A DNA stretch of 43,928 bases, from NCBI GenBank assembly GCA_937893675.1, contig CALBGI010000045.1:1-43928 (forward strand), written 5' to 3'. Numbering within the stretch: the first letter of the stretch is position 1; the number at the start of each line of letters is the position of its first letter. The translations under genes were made by a program, and so were the position numbers. Below, piece by piece: positions 24,348 to 31,980 of this stretch. This DNA comes from an uncultured Blautia sp. (lineage in GTDB: Bacteria > Bacillota > Clostridia > Lachnospirales > Lachnospiraceae). The notes below the pieces were generated by a model. It was not told where the DNA came from. It worked only from the letters and a program-made list of their open reading frames with translations, and searched no databases.

Positions 24348-26600
24348 CTACTGCGCCAGCAGATGGATGACTTTTTTTTGCATGGCATTCAGGCATTCGG
24401 AGATTTCCTGGGGACCCTGGGGCATGGAACGAATCCCTTCGCAGAGAATCCCCTCGAACTCGTTGGGCGCCAGAAAACCGTGCTTCTTTTTTAAGGGATA
24501 GAGTCTGGAACGGCTTACCTGCACGGAGTCCGGGGAAAGGGAGAGCCAGGGATAGGTTTTCAGCAGCTCATGGTTTTTGTAGGGGAACTCCAGCGCAGAG
24601 GCGCCGCCCAGAATGGACATATAATAGGAAATATGCCGGCGGTACAGCCAGTGGAAAAACTGGAGCACAAAGGGAAGCCGGCGGCAGTTGTTGGAGACGC
24701 CCAGGTGCCAGCCTACGTTTGCCGGCGTGCGGCTGGGGATCATGCTGTAGCCGTTTTTGTACAGGTATTCCGAGTGTGTGCGCTGGATCTGCGTGGCATA
24801 TTCGCTGAAGGTGATTACCATGGCGGCGTCCCCTTTTACAAATTCCATAAAAGCCTCCAGGTTGTTGGAAACGCTCTGGGGGGAGTAGCGGAAGGATTCC
24901 ATAAAATTTGACATTGCGCTGATATTCTGCGGAGAATTCATGCAAAGGTGCCCATGGTGATCATAAAAGTTGCCCCCGTGTCCCCACATGCGGGCCTCAA
25001 ATTCCAGCGCCAGCTCTTCATTGAGGTCAATGCCGATGGCCGTTCCGTACAAGGTGGGCGATTCCGGGTTGTATTCCCGCGTAAAAAAGCGGGCAATGGA
25101 GTTGAATTCCTTCCAGGTTTTCGGTGGGCGGAGGGAAAGATTGTGATCCTTCTGGTATTTCAGGCACAGATCCTGCCGGGAGAACAGATCCCGGCGGTAG
25201 ATCAGAAACTGCGTGCCGCCCACAATGGGAAAGCCGTAGTATCGTCCGTCGCGGCAGCAGTTCGACAGAAATTTGGGCAGGAAATACTTGGTGCTCTCCG
25301 GCGAGGTATAAAAATCGTCTGTAATATCCTTCAGGCAGCCGCTCTGGAACAGATAGGAAAACCAGGAGGTATCGTAAAGATAAATATCATAGTCCGGCTG
25401 TTCCCGTCGGGAATCCTCCTGAATGAGAGTGAAGAGCTCGCGGAAGGTAAAAAAGTCAAAGTTCAGATGGATCCGGAATTCATTGAAAAATTCGTGGCTG
25501 ATGGCTTTCAGCGCCTGCACGGTGGGCATGTCTGCAACGGCAACATTCAAGGTGCCGATGGCGTCTGCGGAAGGCACGAAGCCCCTCCTGCGGGGAGCCG
25601 GAAGCTGCAGCGGGTAACGGCTGATGGTGTCTTGGATCAAATGAAAGCGGTCTTCTGTTTTTTCCGGCTTTTCAATGGCCTCGATCAGCGCCTTGCAGCT
25701 TTCCTTGCCCAGGGAATAGGCCGGGCGGGAGGTACGGATGATATCCGGATAGAAGGAGGAACGGTTCCAGTTTTCCACGTCCAGGGTAATGATGCAGATA
25801 TCCTGGGGAATGCGGTTCATGGTCAGATTGCAGGCCTCGATGACTCCCTGACAGAGCGCCTGGGAGGAGGTGATGATGGCCTGCGGGGGTGTGTTGACCC
25901 AGGAGTGAAGGAATGCGCTGAAGGCGCCTTCCTTGGTGGTGTCGGATGTGAGGATGCGGTTTTCGTCAATGGAGATCCCCGCAGTTTCCATGGCATCCTG
26001 AAAGCCGGAAATACATTCTGACTCGGAAAAATGCCGGCTTGAGCCGGTAAGCAGGGCGATGTCCTGGTAGCCGTTTTGGATGAGCTGCGTTGTGAGGTAA
26101 TGCAGGGTTTTATAGTTGTCAAAACCGTAGTAAATGACATCCATTTTTTCCGGAAGGCGTTCCAGAAATACAATTTCGATGGGATGGTGCTGCTGGATAT
26201 CCTGAAAAAACTCGGTATTCTGCGGCTGGCAGGTGACCAGAAAAATCCCGGCGTAATGCTTGCTGACCGCGTTTTTTATGAGCGCCTGTTCCTGGCTGAT
26301 ATCGTTGTAGGAGCAGGAAATGTTTATGGAATAGTGGCTGTTTTCGGCCTGTATCAGGATGCCCTTCAGAAATTCGTTATAGCAGAGGTTCTCCAAATCC
26401 GGAAAAATCGCGCAGAGCTCCCGGGACGCCTGGCGCTTCAGGTTGCGGGCCTGGGAATTCGGGATGTAGTTCAGCTCTTTGATCGCGTTTTGGATACGCG
26501 CCTTTGTTTCCGGATTCAGATTGTGGGTGCCGTTGATGCAGTAGGAGACAGCCGCGATGGAAACGCCTGCCCGCGCGGCCACATCTTTGAGTGTTGCCAT
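24348..26600 (-). CDS. LacI-family regulator fused to a solute-binding-protein domain (regulator 2)
   Basis: A 750-residue paralogue of regulator 1 with the same layout. Residues 1-55 are the LacI helix-turn-helix (ATLKDVAARAGVSIAAVSYCING), about 60-330 a LacI-type ligand domain, and about 355-750 a family 1 solute-binding fold (PPKTWKEFNSIARFFTREYNPESP aligns closely with regulator 1). There is no export signal. The start at 26600 has GGAGGAA upstream. It is divergent from the alpha/beta hydrolase gene and shares the TTAAACGTTTAA dyad between them. The near-identical DNA recognition helices and operator cores suggest the two regulators can act on each other's sites. Which ligand binds which domain is unknown. 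Confidence 0.88.
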   Translation of the reverse strand: MATLKDVAARAGVSIAAVSYCINGTHNLNPETKARIQNAIKELNYIPNSQARNLKRQASRELCAIFPDLENLCYNEFLKGILIQAENSHYSINISCSYNDISQEQALIKNAVSKHYAGIFLVTCQPQNTEFFQDIQQHHPIEIVFLERLPEKMDVIYYGFDNYKTLHYLTTQLIQNGYQDIALLTGSSRHFSESECISGFQDAMETAGISIDENRILTSDTTKEGAFSAFLHSWVNTPPQAIITSSQALCQGVIEACNLTMNRIPQDICIITLDVENWNRSSFYPDIIRTSRPAYSLGKESCKALIEAIEKPEKTEDRFHLIQDTISRYPLQLPAPRRRGFVPSADAIGTLNVAVADMPTVQALKAISHEFFNEFRIHLNFDFFTFRELFTLIQEDSRREQPDYDIYLYDTSWFSYLFQSGCLKDITDDFYTSPESTKYFLPKFLSNCCRDGRYYGFPIVGGTQFLIYRRDLFSRQDLCLKYQKDHNLSLRPPKTWKEFNSIARFFTREYNPESPTLYGTAIGIDLNEELALEFEARMWGHGGNFYDHHGHLCMNSPQNISAMSNFMESFRYSPQSVSNNLEAFMEFVKGDAAMVITFSEYATQIQRTHSEYLYKNGYSMIPSRTPANVGWHLGVSNNCRRLPFVLQFFHWLYRRHISYYMSILGGASALEFPYKNHELLKTYPWLSLSPDSVQVSRSRLYPLKKKHGFLAPNEFEGILCEGIRSMPQGPQEISECLNAMQKKVIHLLAQ

Positions 26601-26642
26601 GTAAGTTCCTCCATTCATAGAAAATGATCCACAATTTTTTTC

Positions 26643-26671
26643 ATCATAGCAGGCAAAGGAGCGGTTGTCAA
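26643..26671 (-). promoter_or_regulatory. Promoter of regulator 2
   Basis: On the minus strand TTGACA (26671-26666) and TATGAT (26648-26643) with a 17-base spacer. The operator dyad starts at the very next base upstream, the same arrangement as at regulator 1. Confidence 0.85.
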
Positions 26672-26683
26672 TTAAACGTTTAA
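26672..26683. promoter_or_regulatory. LacI-type operator 3
   Basis: TTAAACGTTTAA, a perfect 12-base palindrome between regulator 2 and the hydrolase operon. It abuts the -35 box of the regulator promoter. A TATAAT at 26727-26732 on the + strand, with no good -35 box, is the likely -10 of the divergent hydrolase operon. Confidence 0.8.
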
Positions 26684-26780
26684 ATATTTAGGGTTTTGCT
26701 ATCTAGGCATTTTTATTCTGATGATTTATAATAAAATTACAAAAAGACCTGACAATAAAATAAGGAAAGGGGACGTTATT

Positions 26781-27533
26781 TTGACTGCATCGGAGATGGA
26801 AATTTCTCAATGGGAAGGGTATGAGCGCAGAGATTTCAAGCTGGACGGACATGAATGTATTCTGATCGTTCCGAAGGAGGCACATCCCGGAAATCCCTGG
26901 GTCTGGAGAGCGGAATTTTTCGGCGCATTTGATTATGCGGACAGGGCTCTTCTGGAAAAGGGCTGGCATATTGCCTATATGATGATCAGCGATATGTATG
27001 GCTGCCCGGAGGCCGTAGCGCTGATGGAAGGGTTTTACGGATATATGACAAAAACCTGCGGCCTCAGCGCGCAGGCAGATTTATTCGGGTTCAGCCGAGG
27101 CGGACTGTATTCTGTGAACTATACGGCAAAAAATCCGCAGACGGTTTCCACACTTTATCTGGACGCGCCGGTTCTGAACATCACAAGCTGGCCGGGAGGA
27201 TATGGTGCTGCAGAGCGCTATCCAAAGGAGTGGGAGGAGTGCAAGGCAGTTTATCATCTCACAGACGAGACCGCGCTTTCCTTTCGGGGGAATCCCATTG
27301 ACAAGGCGGATCAGCTTCTGAAGGAGCATGTGAAGATCATACTGGTTGCAGGAGCCGCGGACAGCGTTGTTCCCTATCAGGAAAACGGCGCGAAGCTGGC
27401 TGCCTATTATCAGGAAAATAATGGGGAGATCCAGGTGATCGTGAAGCCGGACTGCGACCATCATCCGCACAGCCTGAAAAATCCGGACCCCATTGTAAGT
27501 TATATTGTACATAATTTTGAAAGCTTAAAATAA
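26781..27533 (+). CDS. Alpha/beta hydrolase
   Basis: A cytoplasmic protein of about 250 residues with an alpha/beta-hydrolase fold. The nucleophile elbow is GFSRGG. The acid is probably in VAGAADSVVPYQENG and the catalytic His in CDHHPHSL. EFFGAFDYADRALLEKGWHIAYM resembles uncharacterised clostridial hydrolases near carbohydrate genes. A TTG start at 26781 is preferred because AAGGAAAGGGGA lies seven bases upstream and the probable -10 box lies within the longer open frame. It heads the operon with UroD protein 2 (24 bases apart), so it may release an ester or acyl group from the imported compound; that is inference. Confidence 0.8.
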   Translation: MTASEMEISQWEGYERRDFKLDGHECILIVPKEAHPGNPWVWRAEFFGAFDYADRALLEKGWHIAYMMISDMYGCPEAVALMEGFYGYMTKTCGLSAQADLFGFSRGGLYSVNYTAKNPQTVSTLYLDAPVLNITSWPGGYGAAERYPKEWEECKAVYHLTDETALSFRGNPIDKADQLLKEHVKIILVAGAADSVVPYQENGAKLAAYYQENNGEIQVIVKPDCDHHPHSLKNPDPIVSYIVHNFESLK

Positions 27534-27557
27534 AAAGAAGATGAAAGGGAGAACATT

Positions 27558-28616
27558 ATGAACAGTCTAGAACGTTTTTATGCAACCGTAAACAGAGAGC
27601 CGGTGGACAGACCGGCAGCATGGCTTGGAATGCCGGATATCTATGCGAGACCGGCGCTGTACAAGCACTATGGAATTCAGGAAGAAGGAGACGCAGGCTT
27701 CCACAAGCTGAAAATCGCAGTGGGCGATGATTTCTACGCAGTGGAGGTTCCCTATGAAGCGCCGACGGCTTCCGCGATATACGCAGCCTTTGACTGGTAC
27801 AGAGACGGAAACGTGGATGCAGAAGAGCGGACTCTGACAACACCGGGCTGCTTTGCTGACTGCGAAGACCTGGAGGATGTGGAAGCCGTGAACTTCCAGT
27901 GGCCGGATCCGGCAGATTACATTGATCCGGAGGAGTGCAGAAAGCGTGTGGAAATGGCACCGGAGGGAAAGGTGACTCTGGGCATGATGTGGTCCGCGCA
28001 TTTCCAGGATACCTGCGCGGCATTCGGAATGGAAAACGCGCTGATGAACATGGTGGCTGCACCGGAGGTATATGAGGCGGTTGACGCAAAGGTTATGGAG
28101 TTCTATCTCAAAGCCAATGAGATTTTTTATGAGGCAACCAAAGGGAAACTGAACGCAGTGCTGATCGGAAACGATATGGGAAGCCAGAGAGGCCTGATGC
28201 TCTCTCCGGAAATGGTTCGCCGTTTCATCATTCCGGGCTGCAAGAAGCTGGTAGAGCAGGCGCACTCCTACGGACTGAAAGTTATTTATCACTCCTGCGG
28301 TTCTATCCGTGACGTGATCCCGGATCTGATCGAGGCAGGCGTTGACATCATCCACCCGATTCAGGCGCTGGCGGCAGGTATGGATCCCCAGGAGCTTCAC
28401 GATGAATTTGGGGATAAGGTTGCATTCTGCGGAGGAGTGGATACCCAGGAGCTTCTGGTAAATGGCACCGCAGAAGAGGTTCAGGCAAAGGTAAAAGAGC
28501 TGCGCACGATTTTCCCGACAGGCCTGATCATCTCTCCGAGCCACGAGGCGATTCTGCCGGATATTCCGCCGGCAAACATTCAGGCGCTGTTTGATGAGGC
28601 AACAAAAATTTATTAG
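27558..28616 (+). CDS. UroD-family methyltransferase-like protein 2
   Basis: A 352-residue UroD-superfamily protein. YHSCGSIRDVIPDLIEAGVDIIHPIQ carries the zinc-type pair His245 and Cys247, and FCGGVDTQ has Cys291. At the place of the third MtaA/MtbA cysteine it has SPSHEAILPDIPP. The N-terminus SLERFYATVNREPVDRPAAWLG is typical of the UroD-like methyltransferase branch, and the length agrees with that family. GAAAGGGAG precedes the ATG. It lies in an operon with the alpha/beta hydrolase, the mutarotase and the SGNH esterase, the strongest hint that this methyltransferase acts on a carbohydrate-like substrate. HemE activity is unlikely because no other heme genes are near. Confidence 0.82.
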   Translation: MNSLERFYATVNREPVDRPAAWLGMPDIYARPALYKHYGIQEEGDAGFHKLKIAVGDDFYAVEVPYEAPTASAIYAAFDWYRDGNVDAEERTLTTPGCFADCEDLEDVEAVNFQWPDPADYIDPEECRKRVEMAPEGKVTLGMMWSAHFQDTCAAFGMENALMNMVAAPEVYEAVDAKVMEFYLKANEIFYEATKGKLNAVLIGNDMGSQRGLMLSPEMVRRFIIPGCKKLVEQAHSYGLKVIYHSCGSIRDVIPDLIEAGVDIIHPIQALAAGMDPQELHDEFGDKVAFCGGVDTQELLVNGTAEEVQAKVKELRTIFPTGLIISPSHEAILPDIPPANIQALFDEATKIY

Positions 28617-28633
28617 GATATGATTCTGTGAAA

Positions 28634-28665
28634 TACCGTGCCTGTTGTAAAAAGCGGGCACGGTA
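28634..28665 (+). other. Intercistronic hairpin between UroD protein 2 and the mutarotase
   Basis: TACCGTGCCTG and CGGGCACGGTA pair over 11 positions (one G-U pair) around a 10-base loop, without a T-run. It probably affects transcript stability or attenuates the two downstream genes. Confidence 0.5.
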
Positions 28666-28692
28666 AAAATATAGAAAAAGGAGAATGGGGCA

Positions 28693-29016
28693 ATGGCAGT
28701 AAGAAGATTTGGGGAAATGATCAAGGTAAAGGATTTGGAGGCTTACGCGAAATGGCACGCAAATCCCATGCCGGGGGTAAACGAGATGATCAAGGAATGT
28801 CATCTGAAAAATTATTCGATCTACAGTCTGGGAGATTATCTTTTCTCTTATTATGAGTATGACGGAGATGATTTTGAGGCAGATATGGCAAAAATGGCGG
28901 CAGATCCCAACACCCAGGCGTGGTGGGATGTGGTAAAACCGCTCATGCAGCCTCTGGAGGACCGTAAGGAAGGCGAATTCTGGTCCGGAATGAAAGAAAT
29001 CTATCATCTGGATTAA
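28693..29016 (+). CDS. L-rhamnose mutarotase-like protein (RhaM/YiiL family)
   Basis: A 107-residue protein of the RhaM dimeric alpha/beta-barrel family, which interconverts anomers of rhamnose and related sugars. Matching positions are the KWHANPMPGVNEMIKECHLKNYSIY segment (His in the R/K-x-H motif, NYSIY), YLFSYYEYDGDDF, the TQAWWDVVKPLM tryptophan pair, and the C-terminal EIYHLD. AAAGGAG lies upstream of the ATG at 28693. Its presence beside a CUT2 importer and two hydrolases indicates that a free aldose, perhaps a deoxy or methylated one, is handled here. The exact sugar cannot be stated. It is followed 23 bases later by the esterase. Confidence 0.85.
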   Translation: MAVRRFGEMIKVKDLEAYAKWHANPMPGVNEMIKECHLKNYSIYSLGDYLFSYYEYDGDDFEADMAKMAADPNTQAWWDVVKPLMQPLEDRKEGEFWSGMKEIYHLD

Positions 29017-29039
29017 GGGAGAGCCCGGGAGCAAAAGCT

Positions 29040-29675
29040 ATGAAAAAACGGATTTTATGTTTTGGGGATTCCAACACCTGGGGCGCGGTTCCGGGGGAAT
29101 CCACCCGCTATGAGGATGACGTCCGCTGGACGGGAGTCCTGCAGAAGGTATTGGGAGCAGAGTATCAGGTGATTGAGGAAGGCTATAACGGACGGACCAC
29201 AGTATTTGACGATGCGGTGGAAAACCGGCTGAGCGGCATCAAATATTTTGAAACCTGCTGTGATTCCCAGTCCCCTCTGGATCTGGTGATCGTGATGCTG
29301 GGAACCAACGATCTGAAGCAGCGCTTCGGTGTGGATGCCAGAACCATTGCCTATGGGTTTGCACGGTATCTCAACACGCTGGAGACGGCGCCCATGGCAG
29401 GAGAGAAGCCACAGGTTCTGCTGGTTTCACCGATCCTTATTTCGCCCGCATACAAAAATCATGCGCTGTTTCATGATATGTTCGGAGAGCATGCGGTTGA
29501 GCGGTCCGAAAAGTTTGCGGAAGCATATAGAGAATTTGCAGAGGAACATGGGATCGCATGTTTGAATGCTGCGGAATATGGAGTAGCAAGCCCGAAGGAT
29601 GGGATTCATATGGATGTGGAATCGCACCGCCGTCTTGGTGAGGCGATCGCACAGAAAGTAAAAGAGCTGCTGTAA
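29040..29675 (+). CDS. SGNH/GDSL-family hydrolase (esterase)
   Basis: A 211-residue protein without a signal peptide. FGDSNTWG (Ser10-type nucleophile block I), GYNGRTT (block II Gly), MLGTNDLK (block III Asn) and DGIHMD (catalytic Asp and His) are all present. This GDSNTWG subtype includes aryl- and acetyl-esterases. It would act in the cytosol, perhaps removing acyl groups from an imported sugar. It closes the hydrolase-UroD2-mutarotase operon and is followed by a bidirectional terminator. Confidence 0.92.
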   Translation: MKKRILCFGDSNTWGAVPGESTRYEDDVRWTGVLQKVLGAEYQVIEEGYNGRTTVFDDAVENRLSGIKYFETCCDSQSPLDLVIVMLGTNDLKQRFGVDARTIAYGFARYLNTLETAPMAGEKPQVLLVSPILISPAYKNHALFHDMFGEHAVERSEKFAEAYREFAEEHGIACLNAAEYGVASPKDGIHMDVESHRRLGEAIAQKVKELL

Positions 29676-29681
29676 AAAACG

Positions 29682-29719
29682 AGCCCCGCCGGTACGGATC
29701 CGACGGGGCTGCTTTTTTT
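29682..29719. terminator. Bidirectional terminator
   Basis: AGCCCCG and CGGGGCT plus inner pairing (CGG/CCG) form a strong stem, followed by GCTTTTTTT on the + strand and by an A/T run on the other side. It separates the esterase gene from the convergent UroD protein 3. Confidence 0.9.
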
Positions 29720-30791
29720 ACGCTTTGTACTGTTTTCCGGCCTCATAGAGGGCGCAGATGTTTTCCGGGGGAACATCTCCCTCAAAATCCTGACTGCCGC
29801 AGAGGATATAGCCGCCGGATTTTCCGTCCTGATGAAGCGCGCGGATGACGCGGGTCGTCTCATCAAAAACCTCCTGAGCCGTTCCGTGGGGAAGAATATG
29901 CTGGGTGTCAATGCCGCCCTGGAAACAAATATCTTTTCCAAATTCCTGTTTCAGCTCATCGGCATCCATGCCAACAACCTTTTGCAGCGGTTCCAAAGCG
30001 TCAATTTTGCAGTTGACCAGATTGGGAATGATGTTGCGGACAGCGCCGCAGGAATGCTGCATGTAGTATGCGCCGTGGCGGTGCGCCTGCTCTACGAACA
30101 TTTTTGTGTTTTTGGCAAAAAATTCATCCCACATGCCGGGACTGAACAGGGTGCTGATCTGGGTTCCGTAGTCATCGCAGCAGCGGATCAGGTCGATCTT
30201 GTTGTTGGCTGCCTCGTACATTCTCTCATAAATCTCATAGCTCGCCTGGCAGTAACGGTCCAGCATGGCTTTGATAAGCTCCGGTTCCTCGTACATGTTC
30301 ACGTAAAACTCTTCTGTGTTGTACATGAGGGTAAAGATCTGATACGGGCCCGGCCAGCCGATGCGGATGGCCTTGTCTTCGTGCTTTTTGACAAATTCCG
30401 TAACTGCATTGTAGTCAAAATGATCCGGGTTAAACCAGCCGTCAAACCGCTCAAAATCCTCAAAGGTTTTCATGACATCATAGGGAGTGGTAATAATACA
30501 GGAATTGTATTCCACGCCGTTCCATTTGTTGATGTACTGATACCCGAAAGGATGCGTGTAAACAGTATCACCGTCTTCATTGACAAAGGGTTTTGCTTCC
30601 GGGCCGATGTAAGGCGGAAGATCCATGATGCGGGTGTCGATGTCAAAGTACTGCAGGACTTCCTCTTCGGTTTCCACGTTCAGATATTTTTTCAGGTTGT
30701 CCCACGCAGTTTCCACACACTGCATGGTAGTGGGAACTCTGTCCACTTCTTTGTGTGCAAGGGCTGCACGGATTCGCTCTTTTGGTGTCAT
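29718..30791 (-). CDS. UroD-family methyltransferase-like protein 3
   Basis: A 357-residue UroD-superfamily protein. MQHSCGAVRNIIPNLVNCKIDALEPLQ carries His246 and Cys248. At the position equivalent to Cys291 of UroD protein 2 it has Gln291 (CFQGGIDTQ), with a Cys two residues earlier. Near the C-terminus it has YILCGSQDFEGDVPP instead of GCxIPP. The N-terminus TPKERIRAALAHKEVDRVPT is typical. If it binds zinc, the third ligand must differ from that of MtaA. GGAGG lies upstream of the start. It is divergent from the AraC-type regulator with recognisable promoters for both, and may be controlled by it. Confidence 0.82.
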   Translation of the reverse strand: MTPKERIRAALAHKEVDRVPTTMQCVETAWDNLKKYLNVETEEEVLQYFDIDTRIMDLPPYIGPEAKPFVNEDGDTVYTHPFGYQYINKWNGVEYNSCIITTPYDVMKTFEDFERFDGWFNPDHFDYNAVTEFVKKHEDKAIRIGWPGPYQIFTLMYNTEEFYVNMYEEPELIKAMLDRYCQASYEIYERMYEAANNKIDLIRCCDDYGTQISTLFSPGMWDEFFAKNTKMFVEQAHRHGAYYMQHSCGAVRNIIPNLVNCKIDALEPLQKVVGMDADELKQEFGKDICFQGGIDTQHILPHGTAQEVFDETTRVIRALHQDGKSGGYILCGSQDFEGDVPPENICALYEAGKQYKA

Positions 30792-30826
30792 AGGCGGCCT
30801 CCTTTACGTGTCTTTGGAATATCTTC

Positions 30827-30855
30827 AGTATAGGTGTTTTTGGGGGACGGAGCAA
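30827..30855 (-). promoter_or_regulatory. Promoter of UroD protein 3
   Basis: On the minus strand TTGCTC (30855-30850) and TATACT (30832-30827) with a 17-base spacer. Confidence 0.6.
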
Positions 30856-30900
30856 TAGACAGGAATTCTGAAAAACAGTACCAGAATCTTCTCCAAAAAA

Positions 30901-30930
30901 TTGACGGCGGCCGGTGACGGGCGTTATACT
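30901..30930 (+). promoter_or_regulatory. Promoter of AraC-type regulator
   Basis: TTGACG (30901-30906) and TATACT (30925-30930) with an 18-base spacer, 20 bases before the regulator start codon. It is divergent from the UroD protein 3 promoter. Confidence 0.65.
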
Positions 30931-30950
30931 GAAAAGCAGGAGGAACCGTT

Positions 30951-31865
30951 ATGGAATATATTTATGACGCGCCTTTTGCAGATAAATTTGTCTGCAATGG
31001 GGAGCTGGAATGGCATGATTTTTATTATATCAATCCCCACGGAACGGATGAGAACGCCTGTGTCTATCAGCTGAACCGCACGGGGATGGAATGGCAGTGT
31101 CCGCCGTTGTTTCAGGTGGAGCGTTCCGGGCGGACGCCCTGCTGCGAGATCTTCTGTATTCTTGCGGGGAGAGGAACCCTGTTTTACCGCGGGGAGACAT
31201 ATATTCTGCATAAGGATCAGGTGGTTTTTCTCAACAGTCACGAGCCGCACAGCTACACAAGCGACGCGCAGGAACCGCTGGGGACAAGTTGGATAGAGTT
31301 TCTGGGGTCTGACAGCCGCAGGATTATGGAACGTCTGATAGAGCGGTATTCCCCGGTTGCCATGGGGGAGGTTTTTCAGAAAGTATCCCAGGAAATCGGA
31401 TTTTTGCAGCAGCATCTGATGAGTACGCCCGGGTATGAGCCGTTGGTGGATATTTACCGCCTGCTTGTAGAGCTTCTGCAGATTCCGGAGGGGGCAGCGC
31501 AGAAAAACGGCTCTGATTCCGCCATACCGTGGAAGCTGGCGGAAAGTTATATACAGACCCATTTAAAAGAAACGATCCGAAACACAGATCTGGCGGAGGT
31601 CTGCGGCGTCAGTCTGTCGTATTTTATGAAATGCTTTCGGGGGAGGTATCAGCTGACACCGCAGCAATATATTCAAAAGCAGCGCATTTTGAAATCCAGG
31701 TATCTTCTGACGCGGACAATGCTGAGCGTCAGCGAGATCACCGAGCAGCTGGGGTTCTGCAACGACAGCCATTTTATCCGGGTGTTCCGGAAAAGCGAGG
31801 GTATGACGCCCCATTGCTACCGGAAGCTTTACAGCGCACCGAAAAAAATTCCTTTTGGCGTTTAA
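30951..31865 (+). CDS. AraC-family transcriptional regulator with cupin sensor domain
   Basis: A 304-residue regulator. The N-terminal half is an AraC-type cupin arm (EIFCILAGRGTLFYRGETYILHKDQVVFLNSHEPHSY), usually a sugar sensor. Residues about 195-295 are the double helix-turn-helix: RNTDLAEVCGVSLSYFMKCFRGRYQLTPQQYIQKQRI, then SVSEITEQLGFCNDSHFIRVFRKSEGMTPHCYR. The start has AGGAGG eight bases upstream. It lies between UroD proteins 3 and 4 and is the likely activator of one or both, the dyad at 31898-31930 being a candidate target. Confidence 0.92.
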   Translation: MEYIYDAPFADKFVCNGELEWHDFYYINPHGTDENACVYQLNRTGMEWQCPPLFQVERSGRTPCCEIFCILAGRGTLFYRGETYILHKDQVVFLNSHEPHSYTSDAQEPLGTSWIEFLGSDSRRIMERLIERYSPVAMGEVFQKVSQEIGFLQQHLMSTPGYEPLVDIYRLLVELLQIPEGAAQKNGSDSAIPWKLAESYIQTHLKETIRNTDLAEVCGVSLSYFMKCFRGRYQLTPQQYIQKQRILKSRYLLTRTMLSVSEITEQLGFCNDSHFIRVFRKSEGMTPHCYRKLYSAPKKIPFGV

Positions 31866-31897
31866 CATACAAAAAAATTACCAAGAACAAATAGAAA

Positions 31898-31930
31898 ATT
31901 ATAGAAATTATTTTCGGGAATTTCTATAAT
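31898..31930. promoter_or_regulatory. 12-bp inverted repeat overlapping the -10 box of UroD protein 4
   Basis: ATTATAGAAATT (31898-31909) and AATTTCTATAAT (31919-31930) are perfect complements separated by nine bases. The right arm ends in TATAAT (31925-31930), a consensus -10 box. No good -35 box is visible at 17 bases upstream. The dyad may be an operator that blocks the promoter. Confidence 0.65.
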
Positions 31931-31980
31931 GAGGTCAACAAAGAGCACAGGAGATATCCAAACAACAGGAGGGATTTTTT

